A DNA stretch of 64,000 nt from positions 78,027 through 142,026 of the forward strand of contig CAKSFR010000006.1 of assembly GCA_934454635.1 (NCBI GenBank), written 5' to 3'. The DNA is from an uncultured Ruminiclostridium sp. Lineage in GTDB: Bacteria; Bacillota; Clostridia; Oscillospirales; Ruminococcaceae. Of the stretch, positions 60,063 through 64,000 are shown piece after piece. The translations under genes and the position numbers were made by a program. Numbering within the stretch: position 1 is the first letter of the stretch; each line of letters begins with the position of its first letter. The notes under the pieces are model-generated. The model was not told where the DNA came from and made no database searches. It saw nothing but the letters and a program-made list of their open reading frames with translations.

Positions 60063-60408
60063 CATCAAACCGTTTATTGCCGATAAGCTGAAGGCGCTCG
60101 CGGACGTGGAACTGTCATTTTTTCGGGGAAACAGGCGGCTGCCGCTGATATGCATTACCGAAACCGCAAACAGCAGCGAGGTCGTTATAAACGGGCAGGA
60201 CAGATTGAGCCGCATAACCGTGCAGCTTGACGTTTATGCGCAGAGCGCCGCCGAGCTGGAGGAGCTTGCGCAGTCGGTGAACGGGAAAATGCTCGGCGCG
60301 GGGCTTAGCAGGAGCTTTTCCGAAACGATATACGGCGAAAGCGTTCCGCGAAAATGTATGCGGTTCGCCTGCCGTGTTGACGAGGTCGGAAAAAGAATAC
60401 TTAAATAG
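60055..60408 (+). CDS. Phage tail terminator-like protein
   Basis: 117 aa from a GTG start (GGGGAGG upstream). Mixed alpha/beta protein with TVQLDVYAQSAAELEELAQSV, typical in layout of gpU/DUF3168-like terminators that cap the tail tube. Confidence 0.75.
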   Translation: MIDIKPFIADKLKALADVELSFFRGNRRLPLICITETANSSEVVINGQDRLSRITVQLDVYAQSAAELEELAQSVNGKMLGAGLSRSFSETIYGESVPRKCMRFACRVDEVGKRILK

Positions 60409-60416
60409 GAGGAAGC

Positions 60417-60842
60417 ATGGAACTTACATCAAGCGGAACAAAATTTTATCTTAACGGACAGAATCTTTACGGACTTAAATCCACGCCCGACATGGGCGGG
60501 ACGAAGGAGCGCAGGGAAATAACCAACCTGCTCGATACGGCGCGCCGCTATATCGGCGGACTTTATAAATACGACGACCTGACCTTTGAGTTTTACTACA
60601 ACAGCTCCGAGGAAAACCCGAATGTTACGAGCGGTCAGGTTGCCGCCGCATATCAGACCGCAAGGGCGATAGAATGCGCCGGGTCGGCGGTAACGCAGAA
60701 GCTTGAATTTCCCGACGGAACGTATTTTACATGGACGGGGCAGATTTCCACAAAAATAAAGAGCATGAATCCCGACGGGATAATGCAGTTCAGCATTATT
60801 TCGATTCCGACGACCGCTCTTAAACACAGTCTTGACGAATAA
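60417..60842 (+). CDS. Phage major tail (tube) protein
   Basis: 141 aa. Beta-rich; the order terminator, tube, chaperone supports the call. AGGAGGAA just before the ATG. Confidence 0.8.
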   Translation: MELTSSGTKFYLNGQNLYGLKSTPDMGGTKERREITNLLDTARRYIGGLYKYDDLTFEFYYNSSEENPNVTSGQVAAAYQTARAIECAGSAVTQKLEFPDGTYFTWTGQISTKIKSMNPDGIMQFSIISIPTTALKHSLDE

Positions 60843-60859
60843 TATCAAGGAGGGAAAAT

Positions 60860-61198
60860 ATGGAGAAAAATCTTCCGTTTACGGATTTTACGGCGGGCGG
60901 AAAAAATTATATGCTGCGGCTTACCGCGCTTTCGGCAGTAAGGCTTGAAGAGCGCTTGGGCTGTTCGATTTACGAGGGCGCAAAGCGGCTTTCCGAGATA
61001 AAGGTAGTCACGGAATTTCTTTTCGCGCTTATCGAGAGCCTGCGCCCGGAGATAACGCGCGGCGAGGTATACTCGATTTTTGACGATTTTATTTCCGAGG
61101 GCGGGTCGCTGCGCAGGCTTAACGGGATTATTGCGCAGGCGCTCGGCGCTTCGGGTTTTTTCGATATCGGCGGGGAGGACTCTCCGCCGCAGAAGTAA
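60860..61198 (+). CDS. Phage tail assembly chaperone (gpG-like)
   Basis: 112 aa. Helical protein; LTALSAVRLEERLGCSIYEGAKRLSEIK and the RRLNGIIAQALGASG segment fit gpG-like chaperones. Contains a -1 slippery site (61153-61162) that leads to the extension ending at 61509. Confidence 0.8.
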   Translation: MEKNLPFTDFTAGGKNYMLRLTALSAVRLEERLGCSIYEGAKRLSEIKVVTEFLFALIESLRPEITRGEVYSIFDDFISEGGSLRRLNGIIAQALGASGFFDIGGEDSPPQK

Positions 61199-61509
61199 CG
61201 GGACGGCTGCGGCGCGGAGCGCTTCGGGTATGTCCGTTTCCCGACAGGCTATGGAGAATGACTGCGGCGGAACTCGCGGAGCTTTGCGGCTGTGCGGAAG
61301 AAGCGGGATCGCGGCGGCTCTCGGAGCTGTACCGCGCGAACGAATATCTCGCGTTTAACACGGCTGCGCTTTGTCTTGCGGCGTTCAATGCGCCGCAGCG
61401 CTTTCCGAAAACGCCGCAGGAGGCGTTCCCGAAAAAAAGAGGCGACTGGCGCGAAGCGAAAAATGAAATGGAAAACATTGCGTGGCAGCTTAATACTAAG
61501 CACCAATAA
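60860..61509 (+). CDS. Frameshifted tail chaperone fusion (gpGT-like), truncated by a MITE
   Basis: Overlapping slippery heptamers GGGTTTT (61153-61159) and TTTTTTC (61156-61162) are in the correct phase in the gpG-like gene. A -1 shift there enters an open frame that runs to 61509 without stop, giving about 216 aa; the extension includes LRRGALRVCPFPDRLWRMTAAELAELCG. The last residues (NTKHQ) come from MITE copy E, whose removal would extend the frame by a few codons (ending WQLNNKRKEKL) and restore an ATGA overlap with the next gene. Confidence 0.75.
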
Positions 61510-61592
61510 AACTATAGACAAAAAATCTTCGTATAACCCCTATATGCAAGATCATACTCGATTTTTTGTATTTTTTAAATTGGTGCTAAGTA
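61494..61592. mobile_element. 100-bp MITE-like element (family 1), copy E, inside the prophage
   Basis: 99 bp with ends TACTAAGCACCAATAAAA and (opposite strand) TACTTAGCACCAATTTAA, flanked by TAA at 61491-61493 and 61593-61595. Interior nearly identical to copy A (only a few differences), so one of the two is recent. It interrupts the end of the tail chaperone extension. Confidence 0.92.
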
Positions 61593-61616
61593 TAACAACA
61601 AAAGAAAGGAAAAATT

Positions 61617-61997
61617 ATGACAACCGAACAGCTTGACATTATTATAACGGCGCAGACGGCAGACTTTGACGAGAAGCTGGCGGCGGTAAATTCCGCGCTT
61701 GAAAGCACGATCGAACGGGCGGGCGAGCTTTCGCTGGGCATTGACGTACAGCCGCGGAGCGCACAGGTGACCTCCGAAAGCGGATATTCGGGGATATTGG
61801 GCGCGGCGGCGGGAGTGCTTGAGCTTAACGCGCCGCAGACGCTTATCGGGGCGTTTACGCAGAGCGAAACGGCGAAAAGCGGCACTGCGCCGATTGAGAT
61901 CCACACGACCGTAGAGCTTGACGGCGACGCGATAGGCGAATCGGTAGCACTTTATAACGACAGTCGCAGCCGTATCACAAACGGCGCGGCGGAATGA
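61617..61997 (+). CDS. Miniature phage tape measure-like protein
   Basis: 126 aa. N-terminus MTTEQLDIIITAQTADFDEKLAAVNSAL resembles the start of tape measure proteins and IEIHTTVELDGDAIGESVALYNDSRSRITNG resembles their C-terminus, while the long helical centre is missing. Tape measures are normally several hundred residues or more and set tail length. It is either an internally deleted remnant or a very short tail. Confidence 0.65.
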   Translation: MTTEQLDIIITAQTADFDEKLAAVNSALESTIERAGELSLGIDVQPRSAQVTSESGYSGILGAAAGVLELNAPQTLIGAFTQSETAKSGTAPIEIHTTVELDGDAIGESVALYNDSRSRITNGAAE

Positions 61998-62007
61998 CGG
62001 AGGGAAG

Positions 62008-62373
62008 ATGTATTTTCTTAAAGTAAACGACGTGGCGCTCCCCACGCCGACGTATTACCGCGTGGACACTGCGGATATAGACAGCGCGGACAGCAGCCGC
62101 TCGGACGAAACAGGCGTTATGCACCGCAAAAGAGTGCGCGCGGGAGTAAAGACCTGCGAGGTGAAGTGGACGCTTAACGGCTCGCAGGCTGACGCGCTTC
62201 ATGTGAGCCTTGCCGAGCCTGTTCTCAGCGTTTCGCTGCTCGACCCCGCCGCGTGCGGATATTACAGCTGCGAAATGTACGCAAAGGAGCTTAAAAGCGT
62301 GTTTTATCAGCAGCAAAACGGCAGCACCTCCGGAAGCTACTGGGAGATAAGCTGCCGCCTTGTCGAGTATTAA
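62008..62373 (+). CDS. Phage tail protein (DUF6711-like)
   Basis: 121 aa. MYFLKVNDVALPTPTYYRVDTADIDSADSSRSDETGVMHRKRVRAG is the style of small tail proteins between tape measure and distal tail genes in Firmicutes phages. Starts 10 bp after the preceding stop. Confidence 0.75.
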   Translation: MYFLKVNDVALPTPTYYRVDTADIDSADSSRSDETGVMHRKRVRAGVKTCEVKWTLNGSQADALHVSLAEPVLSVSLLDPAACGYYSCEMYAKELKSVFYQQQNGSTSGSYWEISCRLVEY

Positions 62374-62384
62374 GGAGGCGCGGA

Positions 62385-64000
62385 ATGTATTCTGTAAGTG
62401 AAAATTACAAAGCGGCGCTGCTAAAAAATGTCATAAACGACAAAATCTCGGGAAAGATAACGCTTTCCGACGGGAGCGTTATAAATCTTTCCGACAGCAT
62501 TCTTGTTTCCGGCTCGCTTAAAATAATGCATGAGCTTTGCGGGAATTACAGGGTCGGGACATTTAATCTCGGCTGCCTGAAAATAGGAATTTACGACAAT
62601 AACGCGCTTCTGAGGGATTTTTCGGGTGCTGTCGCCGAGCCTGTATATCAGATAAAAACGGAAAGCGGCTGGGAGCAAATACCGCTCGGAATATACCGCG
62701 CCGACGGCAGCTCCGTTAAGCGCAGGCGCAATGCGGTGTATTTCACGGCGTATGACAACGGCACGCTTTTCGACTGCCCGCCCGAGGAACAGCTTCGCCG
62801 CTATACCAATTACACTCCCGAGCAGATAATAACGCAGGTGTGCGGGCAGTGCGGAGTGACTTACGGCGGAATGGACGAGGGTCTTCCGAACACGGACGTT
62901 AAGCTGAGCCTTGCGGACGAACAGGTTCAAACCTGCCGCGATATTGTGATGTGGTGCGCGGCGATACTCTGCGGATATGCGGTTATCGACCGAACGGGCG
63001 CTCTGCGTATAATCTCCGCAAGATATGACACAAGCGACGACGAGCCGCTCGACATTGTTACCGACAAAATAGTTACGGCGGCGGAGCGCAGGAGCATTTA
63101 CGTTACCGACACGCGCGCGTATATAAAAAGCCTTACCGCGTACTGCGGGCAGTGCGTGAAAAATTACACCTCGTCGGTCGTTCATACCGACGAGCAGGCT
63201 GCCCCCGCCACATACGCGCTTGCTAAAAATCCGCTTATTCCGAAAACGCTTTCCGATGATGAATGCGACGGGATAAACGAAGCGTGGCTCGCGTATATTG
63301 ACGGGTTTATGCAGCGCGGAATAACCGCTGAGATTTACGGCGACCCCGCGCTTGACGCGGGAGATGTGCTGCGCTGTTCGGGAGGCGATATTGATCAGCG
63401 GAGAAGCATTGTCGGACTTGTTACAAAGCAGGAATGGCGCTATCGCGGATATCACACCGTTGTATGCGCCGCGCCAGACCTTATTTTTGACGAGGGACAG
63501 ACCGCCACGGCGTCTGTTTCCGCGAGAAGTCAGACGGAAAAGCGCATTGACGCCGCTCAGACTTCCGCCGGCAAGGGACTGAAAAAGAGCGGCAATGAAT
63601 TTTCGCTGAAGCCTGCCGGCTACGGCTATAGCAGCTTAGGCGGGATTTGCATACCGACGGTGGGCGCGCTTGAAATTGACGATGTAACAGGCGGCTTGAA
63701 AGAGCAGTACGCCGGATATTATTACGGAAATAATACAGCCTCCTACAAAAATCAGGGCGGCATAGTACACGGCGAGGGGCTTGAAACTGTAATTGATAAC
63801 AGGACGCAGCGCACCTTCGTCAACCTCGGAAAGGGCATGGAGTATGAAGATATCCCTTATGTTGACGAAGTATTTCAGCAGCAGCCCTACGAGGAAAACG
63901 CCGACGGCGAGAAGATATACAAGTTCCGCAAAAAAATCCGTCCGAAGCTCGGCGCGGGTCTTAAATTCGATTCCGATAACGCGCTGGCGGTCGACGCCAA
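62385..64000 (+). CDS. Phage tail/baseplate protein (3' end outside window)
   Basis: Open from the ATG at 62385 (AAGGAGG upstream) to the right edge, at least 538 codons. Begins MYSVSENYKAALLKNVINDK; residues 20-170 are beta-rich (ISGKITLSDGS, GNYRVGTFNLGC), then VCGQCGVTYGGMD and a long region with CRDIVMWCAAILCGYAVIDR. The layout fits a distal tail/endopeptidase-like or receptor-binding protein. A large minus-strand frame over the same stretch is its shadow. Confidence 0.85.
   Translation, partial: MYSVSENYKAALLKNVINDKISGKITLSDGSVINLSDSILVSGSLKIMHELCGNYRVGTFNLGCLKIGIYDNNALLRDFSGAVAEPVYQIKTESGWEQIPLGIYRADGSSVKRRRNAVYFTAYDNGTLFDCPPEEQLRRYTNYTPEQIITQVCGQCGVTYGGMDEGLPNTDVKLSLADEQVQTCRDIVMWCAAILCGYAVIDRTGALRIISARYDTSDDEPLDIVTDKIVTAAERRSIYVTDTRAYIKSLTAYCGQCVKNYTSSVVHTDEQAAPATYALAKNPLIPKTLSDDECDGINEAWLAYIDGFMQRGITAEIYGDPALDAGDVLRCSGGDIDQRRSIVGLVTKQEWRYRGYHTVVCAAPDLIFDEGQTATASVSARSQTEKRIDAAQTSAGKGLKKSGNEFSLKPAGYGYSSLGGICIPTVGALEIDDVTGGLKEQYAGYYYGNNTASYKNQGGIVHGEGLETVIDNRTQRTFVNLGKGMEYEDIPYVDEVFQQQPYEENADGEKIYKFRKKIRPKLGAGLKFDSDNALAVDA

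Noticed and set aside
62421..63455. 344-codon minus-strand open frame
   Set aside because: Shadow of the plus-strand tail gene that starts at 62385 and runs off the window; no ribosome site and unlike a phage protein.

Overview
The window looks like a chromosomal segment of a Gram-positive anaerobe of the class Clostridia, most likely a Ruminococcus-like gut bacterium (Oscillospirales). This rests on: one type II fatty-acid/acetyl-CoA carboxylase operon with FabK as enoyl reductase; a YlmC/YmxH sporulation-type protein; lipoproteins and surface proteins with long Thr-rich linkers; GH26 and GH5 plant-polysaccharide hydrolases; many AGGAGG-type ribosome sites; and TTGACA/TATAAT promoters. These are family-level arguments made without database searches.

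Layout. 1-2.5 kb: end of a tandem-repeat protein, then a DUF998 membrane-protein gene broken by two small mobile elements. 1.9-10.7 kb (minus): a long co-directional run with a lipoprotein, NAD(P)HX repair enzyme, ADP-ribosylglycohydrolase, galE, an ArsC-like protein, an amidohydrolase, aroK, aroE and fabD. 10.7-19.3 kb (plus): fabH-fabK-fabG-fabF-accB-fabZ-accC-accD-accA from a consensus promoter, then acpP from its own promoter. 19.3-27.6 kb: DUF4358 lipoprotein, GH26, DUF4956/VTC pair, a second shikimate-kinase-like gene, a phosphotransferase, a PHP protein, alr and an LCP-like protein. 27.6-36.3 kb: tsf-rpsB, YlmC, ferredoxin, an SCP2 protein with a histone-like tail, a membrane J-protein, tRNA-Tyr and tRNA-Thr, two CPBP proteases, glmU. 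36.4-45 kb: Thr-rich surface protein plus a 47-aa membrane peptide, an amino-acid ABC transporter, trmL, and a CpsD kinase/membrane/collagen-like surface-protein operon. 45-57 kb: split TSUP transporter, AGCS symporter, an orphan protein with a hydrophobic core, GH5 with an AraC regulator, a MarR-controlled heterodimeric ABC exporter, an rRNA methyltransferase. 57.5-64 kb: a prophage head-tail module (scaffold, capsid, connectors, tail tube, frameshifted chaperone, miniature tape measure, tail proteins) that runs off the right edge.

The most unusual content lies between genes. I see (i) five copies of a roughly 100-bp non-coding inverted-repeat element (MITE-like) with 3-bp TAA/TTA target duplications; (ii) a 190-bp element with the same duplication rule and TACT ends, built from six hairpins with 3-nt loops, the last three enclosed by a 12-bp stem; and (iii) several GC-rich elements with the same cloverleaf plan (an outer stem around three hairpins) but unrelated stem sequences. 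Many loops read C-GNA-G, a motif known to give very stable single-stranded DNA hairpins. Computationally removing each of the two elements in the DUF998 gene, together with one target copy, restores a single open reading frame, which is direct evidence of past insertion. The (i) and (iii) types share the same few intergenic islands. I regard this hairpin/cloverleaf repertoire as the best candidate for an undescribed system in the window.
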